Source: Maribellus maritimus (GTDB taxonomy: Bacteria; Bacteroidota; Bacteroidia; Bacteroidales; Prolixibacteraceae). From it: DNA of 64,000 nucleotides. Under the pieces are notes generated by a model, which was not told the origin of the DNA, ran no database searches, and saw only the letters and a program-made list of their open reading frames with translations. The translations under genes were made by a program, and so were the position numbers. The stretch's first letter is position 1. Each line of letters starts with the position of its first letter. Shown here piece after piece: positions 38,411 to 47,920 of the stretch. The stretch spans positions 86,315 to 150,314 of the forward strand of contig NZ_JAIKLE010000017.1 in assembly GCF_022267315.1 (NCBI RefSeq). Direction: 5' to 3'.

Positions 38411-39132
38411 TTTTTTGTTCTTTTGAACCTTTCCCTATCTGTTTTACTCATTTTTTCGGTGGCATAGTGAATAATTTTTCTTCCGCATTTTTCTTTCCAT
38501 TTTAAAAGAAAGTTTTCTGCTTTTTCAGGATCATTTTTCCATACTTCCCGTAAAAAAGTCCCAAGTCCTTTCTGAACATCCTCTTCCGGGTCTTCCATCA
38601 AATTTTCAATTACCTTTAAATATGAATCAGCCTGATGTCCCTTTTTTATGGCTTCAACAAAGGTTACCGGAACAGCTCTTCTTTTCCATTTAGACGGTGA
38701 TGAGGTCCATCCTGAGAAATCTTTTGGCTGAACAATTTTTTCAAAAATAAAAATTGACAAAACAGACATACACAAAGCATCGGTATTTGCCCAGTTTTGA
38801 ATTCCATTTTCCAGCCATTTTCCAATTCGCTCAAAGGTTTCCGGAGTAAATTCATTTTTTCTTGAGAGAATAAAATATGTCGCGCAGTGGGCTTCTTCAT
38901 ACTTTCCTGTCGCAACCAATCTGTCTCCAAAATCAAGAAAATCTTTTGTTGTCATATCTTCCTCCCATTCTTTTAGCCATCTGTTGTGTTGTGCTTCCTC
39001 CTTTTTCCTGTCGCAGCCATAAGCATCCAGTCCTTCTCTGAAATACCGGGAAAGTTTTTTTACCACATTTTTATCTGCATTTTTGATGTAGAAGTCGATT
39101 ACCTGTTTGTGCTTTTGTTCAATTTTATTCAT
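38407..39132 (-). CDS. DNA alkylation repair-like (AlkD/HEAT) protein
   Basis: 241 aa from the ATG at 39132. An upstream in-frame start at 39180 gives a hydrophobic leader that the family lacks. The protein is all-helical HEAT-like repeats, with WKRRAVPVTFVEAIKKG and KGLGTFLREVWKNDPEKAENFLLKW, the segments shared by AlkD-type DNA glycosylase relatives. The catalytic-type Trp and Arg are present, though DNA contacts cannot be verified. It may recognise alkylated bases. It is coupled to the DUF3795 gene. Confidence 0.75.
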   Translation of the reverse strand: MNKIEQKHKQVIDFYIKNADKNVVKKLSRYFREGLDAYGCDRKKEEAQHNRWLKEWEEDMTTKDFLDFGDRLVATGKYEEAHCATYFILSRKNEFTPETFERIGKWLENGIQNWANTDALCMSVLSIFIFEKIVQPKDFSGWTSSPSKWKRRAVPVTFVEAIKKGHQADSYLKVIENLMEDPEEDVQKGLGTFLREVWKNDPEKAENFLLKWKEKCGRKIIHYATEKMSKTDRERFKRTKK

Positions 39133-39199
39133 CGTTTTAGCTTCTTTTAAGTAAAAGTAGGCGATAAAAAATAAAGACAATTGTAAAAAATCGTCTTTA

Positions 39200-39979
39200 T
39201 TATTTTTTGTTAAAAAAGTCTCCGGGAGTTTGGCCTGTTAACTTTTTAAAATCATGAATAAAATGTGATTGGTCGTAATATCCGTTGTCGATAGCCAATT
39301 GATTCAGATCCGGATTTTTGTACTTGTTTTTTGTTTTTATAATATGCTGTAACCTGACAATACCAGAGAATTTTTTTGGAGTCATTCCGACATGAACAGA
39401 GAAAATCCGTTCAAATTGTTTGATTCCCAGGCATATTTCTCCTGCCAGTTGTCGGGTTTTAATTTGTCCTTTATACTGTTCAATTAGTTTTACAGCATAC
39501 TCAATACGTTCAAAATCTTTGCTAAAAATAAGTTTTTGAATAAAAAAGCTTTCCAGAATTTCTATTCTTTGTTTATTGTTTTCGGAACTTAGTAGTTTGT
39601 CCTCCAGTTCGTTGGCCCCTTTTTTTGTAAGGTCTTTGAATGCAAGATTCTCGTTTGATAACTCTTTGGCGGGAAAATGAAAAAAAGCCTGAAGTCCATA
39701 GGGCGTAAAAATAATCAGAATCATACCTGTATTGCCAGCCAGAGACAAATCGTAATAGCTGTTTTGCTGGCCACAAATTACAAGGTTGGGTTCAATATAT
39801 GCATCGGAGCTTTTCTTTATAAACAAAGATGGAGAGCCGTAATGAAAAACCATGCAGGCATTTCCGGTTGGAAATACACGTTCACATGGTAGAAAAGGAG
39901 TTGAACTATTGATCTCAACAATATAATATCCTTTTATAAAGTCTTTTAATATGTCACTGGGTTGAATAAATTCGGCCAT
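39200..39979 (-). CDS. AraC-family transcriptional regulator
   Basis: 259 aa. The N-terminal domain (about 1-130) begins IQPSDILKDFIKGYYIVE, the DUF6597 type seen in Bacteroidota AraC proteins. The C-terminal double helix-turn-helix (about 160-258) includes AGEICLGIKQFERIFSVHVGMTPKKFSGIVRLQHII and a second helix in LAIDNGYYDQSHFIHDFKKLTGQTPGDFF. It binds DNA as an activator. Its signal is unknown. It is 11 bp downstream of the unknown exported-protein gene on the same strand. Confidence 0.93.
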   Translation of the reverse strand: MAEFIQPSDILKDFIKGYYIVEINSSTPFLPCERVFPTGNACMVFHYGSPSLFIKKSSDAYIEPNLVICGQQNSYYDLSLAGNTGMILIIFTPYGLQAFFHFPAKELSNENLAFKDLTKKGANELEDKLLSSENNKQRIEILESFFIQKLIFSKDFERIEYAVKLIEQYKGQIKTRQLAGEICLGIKQFERIFSVHVGMTPKKFSGIVRLQHIIKTKNKYKNPDLNQLAIDNGYYDQSHFIHDFKKLTGQTPGDFFNKK

Positions 39980-39989
39980 TTATTTTTCT

Positions 39990-40628
39990 TTATTTTAAGA
40001 TCTCCAGCGGTTTAACATCATTTGCTGTAAGTTTTTTGCAGTACTTTTTTTTGTCCTCGTTAGAATAATAAATCAGGGAGTCTATCCAGTAGCCTTCGAA
40101 ACAATCTCCCTGAAATGTGATTAGCAGCAACCCTGAATCTTTGTTTATTTCAAAATTTGTTATTTGCGGCGCTCCGCTTTCCTTTGAGCATTGGTAATAT
40201 TTATATTCTCGCCCAAATATCGATATTTTAAAAGGAAGACCGGTTGTTTCGCGTTGGGAAGCTTTACTGATGTATTTAATTTCGGGTTCCCACTTTAGCG
40301 AAATAAAACCGGGAAGTGCTGTAGTATCAGGATGTGAAAGGTATGCAAACCCTTTTTTTCTGATAACTTCCTCTCTGTTTTTTTCAAAATCATACCGGGA
40401 ACTCCAGTTCAGGTCTTTTTCAATTGAATTGCTATCAATTTTGTAGATAAATAGTTCAGTTTTGCAGTCACATTCAGCCCAGTCGGTCCGTGTAAAAAAT
40501 ATTGAATTGGTGTTAGTATCGAATCCTATAATGTCGACCTTGACTGGCTCCAGTACTGTTGAAAATCCTTTCAGGTAAATAAAAAGGAACAGAAATAAAA
40601 ATGCGATCTTTTTTAAATTTGGTTTCAA
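39990..40628 (-). CDS. Exported protein of unknown function
   Basis: 212 aa. A hydrophobic N-terminus (KIAFLFLFLFIYLKGFST) indicates export. The rest is beta-rich with several Cys (ECDCKTE, YYQCSKES, FQGDCFEGYW, KKYCKK) that could form disulfides in the periplasm. I recognise no family. It lies just upstream of the AraC regulator on the same strand and may share its transcript. Confidence 0.6.
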   Translation of the reverse strand: MKPNLKKIAFLFLFLFIYLKGFSTVLEPVKVDIIGFDTNTNSIFFTRTDWAECDCKTELFIYKIDSNSIEKDLNWSSRYDFEKNREEVIRKKGFAYLSHPDTTALPGFISLKWEPEIKYISKASQRETTGLPFKISIFGREYKYYQCSKESGAPQITNFEINKDSGLLLITFQGDCFEGYWIDSLIYYSNEDKKKYCKKLTANDVKPLEILK

Positions 40629-40728
40629 GGTTTTGCTTTTGGGGTTGTAAATTAATCAAAAATACTATACAATCGAAATAAACTACAACAGCAGAAATTC
40701 GGAGGGCTTCTTATATTTATTTTGTGTT

Positions 40729-41298
40729 TTATACTTTTAAACAGCCGCGGAATCCTCTGGCTGCATAATATGAGTCTGCTCCGTTATGGTAGGTGAAAAC
40801 GGTATTGTAGCGGCGATCGCAGAAGATGGCGCCGCCAAGTTTTCTGATTTCATCGGGCGTTTTCACCCAACTCGACGTTTTTAAATCGAAGTTTCCAAGT
40901 TTTTGCAGTTTCCGATATTGGTCCTCTGTCAGAATTTTGATGCCTAGAGTGGCCGCCAAATCTATCGCACTGTTTCGCGGTTTATGTTTTTTTCTCGACT
41001 CCAAAGCCTCACGATCATAACAGATGCTCCTGCGGTCTTTGGGACTTTCTGCCGAGCAATCGAAAAAAATATATTCGTCCGCCTGTTCATCATATTCCAC
41101 AACATCCGGCTCACCTCCCGTTTCTTCCATTTCATTTAGCGCCCACAATTTTTCTTCTGAAGATTTGTCCAGTTTTAATTTTACTTTTTCCCAAATTAGA
41201 TCGCTGTGCCGGTTCATGTTTTTTTCAAAACGGTTTTTTAATATTCTGAACAGTTCCTTTTTCTCTTCCGGTGAAAGTTTGTTTTGGCTGGCATTCAT
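40729..41298 (-). CDS. DUF4256 family protein
   Basis: 189 aa from the ATG at 41298. An earlier start would add 13 residues that do not fit the family. Landmarks: LWALNEMEETGGEPDVV, EYIFFDCSAESPKDRRSICYDREALESRKKHKP, AATLGIKILTEDQYRKLQKLG, GAIFCDRRYNTVFTYHNGADSYYAARGFRG. This is the DUF4256 pattern throughout, cytoplasmic, with conserved charged and aromatic positions but no known reaction. It stands alone. Confidence 0.9.
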   Translation of the reverse strand: MNASQNKLSPEEKKELFRILKNRFEKNMNRHSDLIWEKVKLKLDKSSEEKLWALNEMEETGGEPDVVEYDEQADEYIFFDCSAESPKDRRSICYDREALESRKKHKPRNSAIDLAATLGIKILTEDQYRKLQKLGNFDLKTSSWVKTPDEIRKLGGAIFCDRRYNTVFTYHNGADSYYAARGFRGCLKV

Positions 41299-41465
41299 GA
41301 TGTTTCCTTTTTGTTTTACAATTAAACAGATTGACAAGGAAATAGTTAATTTTAAAAGAACAAATAATCTTAGGTCTTTTCTTTTTGAGAGTTGTAGACA
41401 ATATCTTTCAAATTCCGGAACCTAAATTTGGATGCGTTGATTTTTATTGGGAACCAGACGTTCTT

Positions 41466-42473
41466 TTATTTATAGAACGAATTATACCACTTTACAAACT
41501 CACCAATTCCTTTTTCCAGCGAAGTATTTGGCGCGTAAGCAAAATCTTTTTCCAATTCGCTAACATCGGCAAAAGTTTTGTATACATCGCCCGGCTGCAT
41601 GTCGTAATATTCTTTTTTTGCTTCCTGCCCCAAAGCTTTTTCAATGGTTTCAATAAAATCTATCAGTTTTACAGGCGATGAGTTTCCTATGTTGTATACT
41701 TTATAAGGTGGCTGCTTTTCAGGCGCTTTTTGAATAATTTTCAGAATACCCTCCGTAATATCATCAATGTATGTGAAATCGCGGTATAAATCGCCGTGGT
41801 TAAATATTTTAATGGAATTATCAGCCAGTATATTTTTTGTAAAAGAGAAATATGCCATGTCCGGTCTTCCCCAGGGGCCGTATACGGTGAAAAATCGTAG
41901 GCCTGTGGTAGGGATACCATACAGATGGCTGTAAGTATGTGCCATCAGTTCATTGCTTTTTTTTGTAGCAGCATACAAACTAACCGGATTATCAACATAG
42001 TCGGAAGTGGCAAGCGGCATTTTTTTACTGTTTCCGTAAACACTCGATGAACTGGCGTACACCAAATGTTTAATGTTGTTGTGCCGACAGGCTTCCAGAA
42101 TGTTGGCAAAACCAACAATGTTGCTCTGGATATACGCATGTGGATTTTCGATACTGTAACGTACACCGGCTTGCGCCGCAAGGTTACAAACCAGGTCAAA
42201 CTTCTCGGTTTCAAAAAGTTGGTTAATTTCCTTCTGGTCCTCCAGGTTCATCCGGTAAAAAGAATAAGCAGGATTTTTTGTGCTTTTTACTTTTAGATTC
42301 CAGCTTCCAGCTTCCTCCGAAATTCCAGCTTCTTTTAAACGTGCAAATTTTAGCTCAGTAGAATAATAGTCGTTGATATTATCAATACCCACAACTTCAA
42401 ATCCTTCTATCAATAATTTGTTGGTGAGGTGAAAGCCAATAAAACCAGCTGTCCCCGTAACGAGAATTTTCAT
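41466..42473 (-). CDS. UDP-glucuronate 4-epimerase-like NAD-dependent epimerase
   Basis: 335 aa, short-chain dehydrogenase fold. GTAGFIGFHLTNKL (Gly-rich NAD loop), NDYYSTELKFARL, NLAAQAGVRYSI, the Ser plus YAATKKSNELMAHTY catalytic pair (YX3K), and GLRFFTVYGPWGRPDMAYFSF, all typical of UDP-glucuronate/galacturonate epimerases used for capsule or O-antigen. Residues about 50-68 (AGISEEAGSWNLKVKSTKN) are an insertion coded by TTCCAGC-type repeats (42297-42334). The gene is 10 bp after the CysN fusion, which suggests a link between sulfate activation and an acidic sugar. Confidence 0.9.
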   Translation of the reverse strand: MKILVTGTAGFIGFHLTNKLLIEGFEVVGIDNINDYYSTELKFARLKEAGISEEAGSWNLKVKSTKNPAYSFYRMNLEDQKEINQLFETEKFDLVCNLAAQAGVRYSIENPHAYIQSNIVGFANILEACRHNNIKHLVYASSSSVYGNSKKMPLATSDYVDNPVSLYAATKKSNELMAHTYSHLYGIPTTGLRFFTVYGPWGRPDMAYFSFTKNILADNSIKIFNHGDLYRDFTYIDDITEGILKIIQKAPEKQPPYKVYNIGNSSPVKLIDFIETIEKALGQEAKKEYYDMQPGDVYKTFADVSELEKDFAYAPNTSLEKGIGEFVKWYNSFYK

Positions 42474-42482
42474 ATGCAGATT

Positions 42483-44477
42483 TTAATGAACAGGGAAAAT
42501 TTTATTTGCAGAAATATAATCCAGAATTCTGTCAATATTGATTTCGTTTTCTTCCGGCTTTAATACCAGTGTAGCATCTCCGGGTTTTTCGTATTCCAAA
42601 TCAATACCCGGCAGATTTTCAATTTCGTCTTTTTCTGCTTTTTCGTACAGTTCAGGCTTGTTGTTTTTGCAATATTCCATTGTTGCATCCATGTACAACA
42701 GGTGGAAACGTTCTTCGCCAATAATTTGTGCAATCTGTTTCCGCAGTGAATTGTTCCTTGAAATAAATGAACAGATGGTAATGATTCCCTGGTCGTTTAG
42801 CATTTTGCTGATGTGTGCCACACGGCGCAGGTGTTCGGCACGGTCGGCCGGCGAGAAATCAAGTTCTTTGTTCAGTCCCATCCTTAATGAGCTTCCATCA
42901 AGAAGAACCACTGTTGCACCATTTTCAAACAATTTCTTTTCAAGGCTGAATGCCAGTTCGTTTTTACCTGAACCGTGCAAGCCTGTAATCCAGATGGTTT
43001 CTCCTTTCTGGTTTAGTTTTTTCTGCCGCTCTGCTATGGTAACAAGCGATTTCCCTTTGGCAATGGTTTCTTTGTCCGTATCGGTAATTCTTGATGGCAG
43101 GTTTTTGCTTCCCAGTTTGTCAATAATCATTCCAACCGCACAGGTATTATGTGTTACCGGGTCAATCAAAATAAATGAACCGGTCTGGCGGTTTTGGGTA
43201 TATGGATCAAAAAACAAAGGTTTTGTGGTAGTAATTACCACACGCCCGATTTCATTTAATTTGAAATTTTCAATATTCGATTTTTCCAGTGTGTTTACAT
43301 CTACTTTGTATCTTACCTGGTCGATTTTTGCCTTGGTATTGTTGTTGGCGTGTTTGATGTAAAACGGTGTGGAAAGGTCCATCTCGTTTTCATCCATCCA
43401 AACCAGCATGGCTTCAAAATGACGTTCTACACGCGGGCGGTTGTCGGGATGGACAATCATATCACCACGCGAGATATCGATTTCGTCTTCCAATGTAACG
43501 GTAACCGATTGCGGTGGAAAAGCATAATCCAGTTCGCCGTCGTATGAAACAATCGATTTAACTTTCGACGTTTTTAATGAAGGAAGTACCAGTATGTCGT
43601 CTCCTTTTTTGATTATTCCGGAAGCTACCGAAGTAGAAAAACCACGGAATTTTATATCAGGGCGAAGTACAAACTGCACCGGGTAACGCAAATCGGTAAA
43701 GTTACGGTCGCTGCTGATGTGAACTGTTTCCAGAAATTCCAGCAAACTGTTTCCGTGATACCAGGGGGTGCGTTCCGATGTTTCCACCACATTATCGCCT
43801 TTCAAAGCAGAAAGCGGGATATAATGAATATCCGGAATATCGAGCTGGGCCACAAAGGTTTCATAATCTTTTCGGATTTTTTCAAACACTTCCTGTCTAA
43901 AATCCACCAAATCCATTTTGTTTATGGCCACAACCACGTGTTTTATTCCCAGAAGACTGGCCAGGTATGTATGGCGTTTGGTCTGGGTGATTACTCCGTG
44001 GCGGGCATCAATCAGGATAATGGCCAGGTTTGCAGTAGAACCACCGGTTATCATATTCCGGGTGTACTGCTCATGCCCGGGTGTATCGGCAATGATAAAT
44101 TTTCGTTTTGCAGTTGAAAAATAGCGGTAGGCTACATCAATGGTGATTCCCTGTTCGCGTTCGGCTTTTAGCCCGTCGAGAAGAAGCGCATAATCGATGT
44201 CTTCTCCTGCATGTCCAACCCGTTTACTGTCGCGTTCGAGAGCCGCCAACTGATCCTCATACAGCATTTTACTGTCGAACATTAACCGTCCGATGAGGGT
44301 GGATTTACCGTCGTCAACGCTGCCGGCAGTAAGCAGGCGCAACAGGTCCTTTCTTTGGTCCTGGTCGAGAAATTCGCGTATGGAAAGCCCCCCTTGTTCC
44401 CCCTCAAGTGAGGAAACAGAACCTAGCTGGTTTTTTGATGTGTTATTATGATTGTTTTTTGGTGTATCTTTTCCCAT
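42483..44477 (-). CDS. cysN: Sulfate adenylyltransferase subunit 1 fused to an APS-kinase-like domain
   Basis: 664 aa. N-terminal GTPase: [34 protein letters not shown], then EF-Tu-like beta domains to about 430. The C-terminal APS-kinase fold (about 470-650) has its motifs altered: P-loop [12 protein letters not shown] has Asn where Ser/Thr binds Mg, and [10 protein letters not shown] replaces DGDNxRxGLN. The rest ([22 protein letters not shown]) is intact. With CysD it makes APS from sulfate, driven by GTP. Whether it also makes PAPS is doubtful. The first 35 residues are low-complexity, coded by a C/T-rich repeat. Downstream of cysD in one transcript. Confidence 0.93.
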   Translation of the reverse strand: MGKDTPKNNHNNTSKNQLGSVSSLEGEQGGLSIREFLDQDQRKDLLRLLTAGSVDDGKSTLIGRLMFDSKMLYEDQLAALERDSKRVGHAGEDIDYALLLDGLKAEREQGITIDVAYRYFSTAKRKFIIADTPGHEQYTRNMITGGSTANLAIILIDARHGVITQTKRHTYLASLLGIKHVVVAINKMDLVDFRQEVFEKIRKDYETFVAQLDIPDIHYIPLSALKGDNVVETSERTPWYHGNSLLEFLETVHISSDRNFTDLRYPVQFVLRPDIKFRGFSTSVASGIIKKGDDILVLPSLKTSKVKSIVSYDGELDYAFPPQSVTVTLEDEIDISRGDMIVHPDNRPRVERHFEAMLVWMDENEMDLSTPFYIKHANNNTKAKIDQVRYKVDVNTLEKSNIENFKLNEIGRVVITTTKPLFFDPYTQNRQTGSFILIDPVTHNTCAVGMIIDKLGSKNLPSRITDTDKETIAKGKSLVTIAERQKKLNQKGETIWITGLHGSGKNELAFSLEKKLFENGATVVLLDGSSLRMGLNKELDFSPADRAEHLRRVAHISKMLNDQGIITICSFISRNNSLRKQIAQIIGEERFHLLYMDATMEYCKNNKPELYEKAEKDEIENLPGIDLEYEKPGDATLVLKPEENEINIDRILDYISANKIFPVH

Positions 44478-44498
44478 TTTGATTGGTTTGTTTTTTTC

Positions 44499-45407
44499 TT
44501 AGAAATACCCTTCTCGTTTTTTCTGTTCCATACTTGCTTCCTGGTCGAAGTCAATAACACGGGTTGTCCGTTCAGAAACGGTGACAGTCATCATTTCTTC
44601 CACGATTTTTTCAATGGTGTCGGCTTCTGATTCAACTGCACCTGTTAAGGGGTAACATCCCAGGGTACGAAAACGTACTTTTCGCATTTGTGCCTTATCG
44701 CGTAATTCTTTGGGCATACGCTCATCGTCAACCATAATCAGGCTGCCGTCAATATCAACAATCGGGCGCTTTTTTGCATAATAAAGAGGTACAATCGGAA
44801 TATTTTCCAAACGTATGTACTGCCAGATATCGAGTTCTGTCCAGTTGGAAATAGGAAATACACGTATGGATTCTCCCTTGTGAACCTTGGCATTGTATAT
44901 ATTCCAAAGTTCCGGGCGCTGGTTTTTGGGATCCCACTGGTGAAATTTATCACGGAACGAGAAAATACGTTCCTTTGCACGTGATTTTTCTTCGTCGCGG
45001 CGGGCACCTCCAAAGGCGGCGTCAAACTTGTATTTATTCAATCCGGCCAACAGGGCCTGTGTTTTCATTACATCGGTATGCACCTTGCTTCCGTGGGTAA
45101 AAGGACCAATCCCTTTTTTAAAACCTTCTTTGTTGTAGTGAACAATCAAATCCCAGCCCTTTTCTTTGGCGTAGTTGTCGCGGAACTCAACCATTTCTTT
45201 AAATTTCCACTTCGAATCGATATGCATTAACGGAAACGGGACTTTGCCCGGATAAAAGGCTTTCTCTGCTAACCGGACCATTACCGAAGAGTCTTTTCCA
45301 ATCGAGTAAAGCATAACCGGGTTTTCGAATTCGGCGGCTACTTCCCGTATGATGTGAATCGCTTCGGCTTCCAGTTCGCGCAGGTTTGTTAAACTATATT
45401 CCTTCAT
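44499..45407 (-). CDS. cysD: Sulfate adenylyltransferase subunit 2
   Basis: 302 aa, PP-loop ATP pyrophosphatase fold. [18 protein letters not shown] carries the SGGKDS-type loop, followed by [38 protein letters not shown] and [24 protein letters not shown]. It forms the heterodimer with CysN that adenylates sulfate. It is the first gene after the promoter box at 45447-45454 and is followed by cysN after 21 bp. Confidence 0.96.
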   Translation of the reverse strand: MKEYSLTNLRELEAEAIHIIREVAAEFENPVMLYSIGKDSSVMVRLAEKAFYPGKVPFPLMHIDSKWKFKEMVEFRDNYAKEKGWDLIVHYNKEGFKKGIGPFTHGSKVHTDVMKTQALLAGLNKYKFDAAFGGARRDEEKSRAKERIFSFRDKFHQWDPKNQRPELWNIYNAKVHKGESIRVFPISNWTELDIWQYIRLENIPIVPLYYAKKRPIVDIDGSLIMVDDERMPKELRDKAQMRKVRFRTLGCYPLTGAVESEADTIEKIVEEMMTVTVSERTTRVIDFDQEASMEQKKREGYF

Positions 45408-45446
45408 GAATTGGGTTATATTTTTTCAAAATTGTAAGAATGTGGG

Positions 45447-45454
45447 CAAATATA
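45447..45454 (-). promoter_or_regulatory. -7 promoter box of the cysD-cysN transcript
   Basis: On the minus strand the sequence reads TATATTTG, fitting TAnnTTTG, about 40 bp before cysD. It lies in the 120-bp gap after the permease gene. No well-spaced TTTG is seen. Confidence 0.4.
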
Positions 45455-45527
45455 AAACTTTTATTTCAACCCTTTTCTCTTCGGCTTTATTCATTAAAAA
45501 TTTAATAACAGACAAATTGGTTTTTTA

Positions 45528-47333
45528 TTAGAAATGCCAAAAATAAGGGATCAACAGAAGTGATAAAATAAATGCCAGTAAATTAAGTGGTAGGCCTATT
45601 TTTAGATAGTCTTTGAACTTGTAGTCGCCAATTGCCTGCACGATTAAATTGGTTTGATACCCGATTGGTGTTGAGAAACTTGCTGAAGCTGCGATGGCAA
45701 TCGTTACAAAAAAAGGTTTGGGATCAATATTTAGTTGTTGAGCCGCTGCCATCGCAATTGGAAAAACCAGTGCAGCCGCTGCATTATTCGTAATAATTTC
45801 GGTGAATATCGCTGTTAAAATGTAGATGGCTGCAAGAACTCCAATTGGTCCAAATCCTTTTGCGAAATTTATTGTTGTTCTTGCTATTGATTCTGCTGCA
45901 CCCGAATTTTGCATTGCTTTACTAATGGCAAACGCAAATGCAATGGTTATTAATACGTCCCAGCTAATGGCCTTTGTATATTTCTGATGGGGCATGATTT
46001 TCATCCAAACAAGCAGGATCGAGGCAATGGCAGAAAAATAGAACATATCAAAAGTGATTCCCGATGGAGAAGAGAAAAATTTCCCAATCGTACTGCCAAT
46101 AATCATCAATAGAAGTACGATAAAGGCGAGCCATTTTTTCCAGAAAGTCCCGGTTGTCCGGTAATCGCGAATATAGGATGTTAAATAAAAGACTTTTGAA
46201 TCTCCCCAGTTTTGCGCAAATCTTTCCGTAGTTAATAAAACCAGATTATCTCCTGCCTTAAGTTCTAAACTGCTTAAGTTGGACGTAATTCGTTCTCCGT
46301 TTCTGTGTATCGATAAAACTACTGCCTGGTAATGTTCAAAAAAATTGAATTCTGTTATTGTTTTTCCAATTCCCGGAAAGCGGGGAGAGAGTACCGCTTC
46401 ATATTGTTTTAACTCATTTTTGGGAACACCTTTTATCAGGTCCATACCGCGCAAACGAATATTGTCGTTTCCTAGAATAAGGTTCAGTCTGTCTGATTTG
46501 CCTACAACCAATAATTTATCTCCCGGCATAATGAAGTAATTTCCTTTGTTTACTTCAATTGTTTTCCCGTCTCTTTCAATGGTGCGTATGATAAGACCTC
46601 TCAATTCTTTTATCCGGCCGTTCTTAATCTCAATACCAATAAAACTGCTGCTTTCCGGTATAATGAGGTCGTAGAAATAGTCTTTAAATTCAGTAGAACT
46701 TCTTGAATTAAAAAGGATTTTTTTCCCGGGCAAAAGTTTGTTCCCGGCAATCGACATATAAATTGTTCCGATAATTGCGATAAACAAACCTACTTTGCCC
46801 AGTTCGAACATGCTAAAACCTTCATAACCATTCTCTAATATAAGGCCATGAACAACAAGGTTAGTAGAAGTGCCGATAAGTGTGCACATACCTCCCAGGA
46901 TGGTAGCGTAAGAAAGGGGAATAAGAAATTTTTTCGAAGAGAGATTTAGTTTTTCTGTCCATTTTTTAATAATTGGAGCAAAGATAATGACAACAGGCGT
47001 ATTGTTCAAAAATGCTGAAAGAACAGAAACCGGAAGCATAATCCGGGGAATCAGAAAGACCATTTTCCCTCTTTTTCGGGGGAGGTATGTTTGCGCAAGC
47101 CGGTTAAGTATTCCCGATTGACGGACACCTTCACTAACCAGGAATAAAATACCTACTGTGATCATTCCTTTATTCGAAAAGCCTTCAAGTGTTTCTTTTT
47201 CGCTAATAACTCCGGTGGCCATCAAAAGCACTGCTCCCGTGAAAAAGACCAGCCCCGGGCGCATGATTTCCTTTGCGAGAATTACTATTAAGGCAAAAAT
47301 TATAGCCAGTACTATATATCCTTCTAAAGTCAC
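45528..47333 (-). CDS. SLC13-type permease with two RCK_C (TrkA-C) domains, probable sulfate transporter
   Basis: 601 aa. About eleven helices are split by a cytoplasmic loop holding two TrkA-C modules (about 210-380, each with a GDKLLVVGKSDRL or GDNLVLLTTERF element). The sodium/anion-symporter core motif appears as VSAFLNNTPVVIIFAPIIKKW and, in the second half, NNAAAALVFPIAMAAA. This layout is shared with SLC13-like sulfate transporters. The gene lies directly upstream of cysD-cysN on the same strand, which strongly suggests sulfate uptake, though other anions are possible. Confidence 0.88.
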   Translation of the reverse strand: MTLEGYIVLAIIFALIVILAKEIMRPGLVFFTGAVLLMATGVISEKETLEGFSNKGMITVGILFLVSEGVRQSGILNRLAQTYLPRKRGKMVFLIPRIMLPVSVLSAFLNNTPVVIIFAPIIKKWTEKLNLSSKKFLIPLSYATILGGMCTLIGTSTNLVVHGLILENGYEGFSMFELGKVGLFIAIIGTIYMSIAGNKLLPGKKILFNSRSSTEFKDYFYDLIIPESSSFIGIEIKNGRIKELRGLIIRTIERDGKTIEVNKGNYFIMPGDKLLVVGKSDRLNLILGNDNIRLRGMDLIKGVPKNELKQYEAVLSPRFPGIGKTITEFNFFEHYQAVVLSIHRNGERITSNLSSLELKAGDNLVLLTTERFAQNWGDSKVFYLTSYIRDYRTTGTFWKKWLAFIVLLLMIIGSTIGKFFSSPSGITFDMFYFSAIASILLVWMKIMPHQKYTKAISWDVLITIAFAFAISKAMQNSGAAESIARTTINFAKGFGPIGVLAAIYILTAIFTEIITNNAAAALVFPIAMAAAQQLNIDPKPFFVTIAIAASASFSTPIGYQTNLIVQAIGDYKFKDYLKIGLPLNLLAFILSLLLIPYFWHF

Positions 47334-47647
47334 TTATTCTTTCTGCGGTATTTTAAAGTGTTTTTTCGATTCGTATCCGTAAAATGTAAAAATCAAATCT
47401 ACTATTAAAATTTGTTCCTTCAAACAATCGTTTTATTTTGATTTTTCAAAAAAAATAATTCGAATTTTATTTTTTATTCAAAAAAATGGAGCGATGATAA
47501 TAAATTATCATAATTCTCTGATGTTAGTTGATTATAAATCTGCTTTTTATGCAAAACAGAATTTGTAAATTTTATTTTATTTTGGATGATTAAAACTGCG
47601 ATGTATGAGTTGTTAAATTTAATTTTTTTGAAAAAATACTCTTTGGG
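47334..47647. other. AT-rich divergent intergenic region
   Basis: About 310 bases with very low G+C between the permease start and the tRNA promoter. The single open frame on the minus strand (47474-47698) runs through the tRNA promoter and is not credible. The region probably holds the permease promoter, but I see no unambiguous box. Confidence 0.5.
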
Positions 47648-47678
47648 TTTGTGTAGAAAAAAATAAATATTACTTTTG
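47648..47678 (+). promoter_or_regulatory. Promoter of tRNA-Lys
   Basis: TTTG (47648-47651), 19-bp spacer, TACTTTTG (47671-47678): an exact match to the Bacteroidota -33/-7 consensus. Transcription should begin about 5-7 bases later, giving a leader of roughly 30 nt before the tRNA. Confidence 0.8.
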
Positions 47679-47713
47679 CACCCGCCTTTGAGGAACAAAG
47701 GTGCTACAAGGAT

Positions 47714-47786
47714 GACTCAGTAGCTCAGCTGGTAGAGCACATCCCTTTTAAGGATGGGGTCCTGGGTTCGAGCCCCAGCTGAGTCA
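47714..47786 (+). tRNA. tRNA-Lys (anticodon TTT)
   Basis: Acceptor GACTCAG (47714-47720) pairs with CTGAGTC (47779-47785), discriminator A. The D arm is GCTC..GAGC, the anticodon arm CATCC-CTTTTAA-GGATG puts TTT at the centre, and the T arm is CTGGG-TTCGAGC-CCCAG. The CCA end is not encoded. The 3' half is the probable integration target of the adjacent recombinase. The gene remains complete. Confidence 0.97.
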
Positions 47787-47798
47787 CTTTTAAAAAAA

Positions 47799-47858
47799 GA
47801 CAATTTATTGTCAAATGATGAAAATCCGTGTAAATCAAGAGTTTACACGGATTTTTTT
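47799..47858 (+). terminator. Short palindrome and rho-independent terminator after tRNA-Lys
   Basis: AATCCGTGTAAA (47823-47834) pairs perfectly with TTTACACGGATT (47842-47853), 7-nt loop, then T7. Just upstream is a smaller perfect palindrome, GACAAT-TT-ATTGTC (47799-47812), which may belong to the attachment region. Confidence 0.8.
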
Positions 47859-47920
47859 ATTTCCCTGAAAGTCATTTAAAAGCCAAAAAATGCCTGTTTT
47901 AGGCACTTTTTTGTACCAAT

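Noticed and set aside
47474..47698. Minus-strand open frame upstream of tRNA-Lys
   Set aside because: Runs over a consensus tRNA promoter and has the Lys/Asn/Phe bias of AT-rich non-coding DNA.
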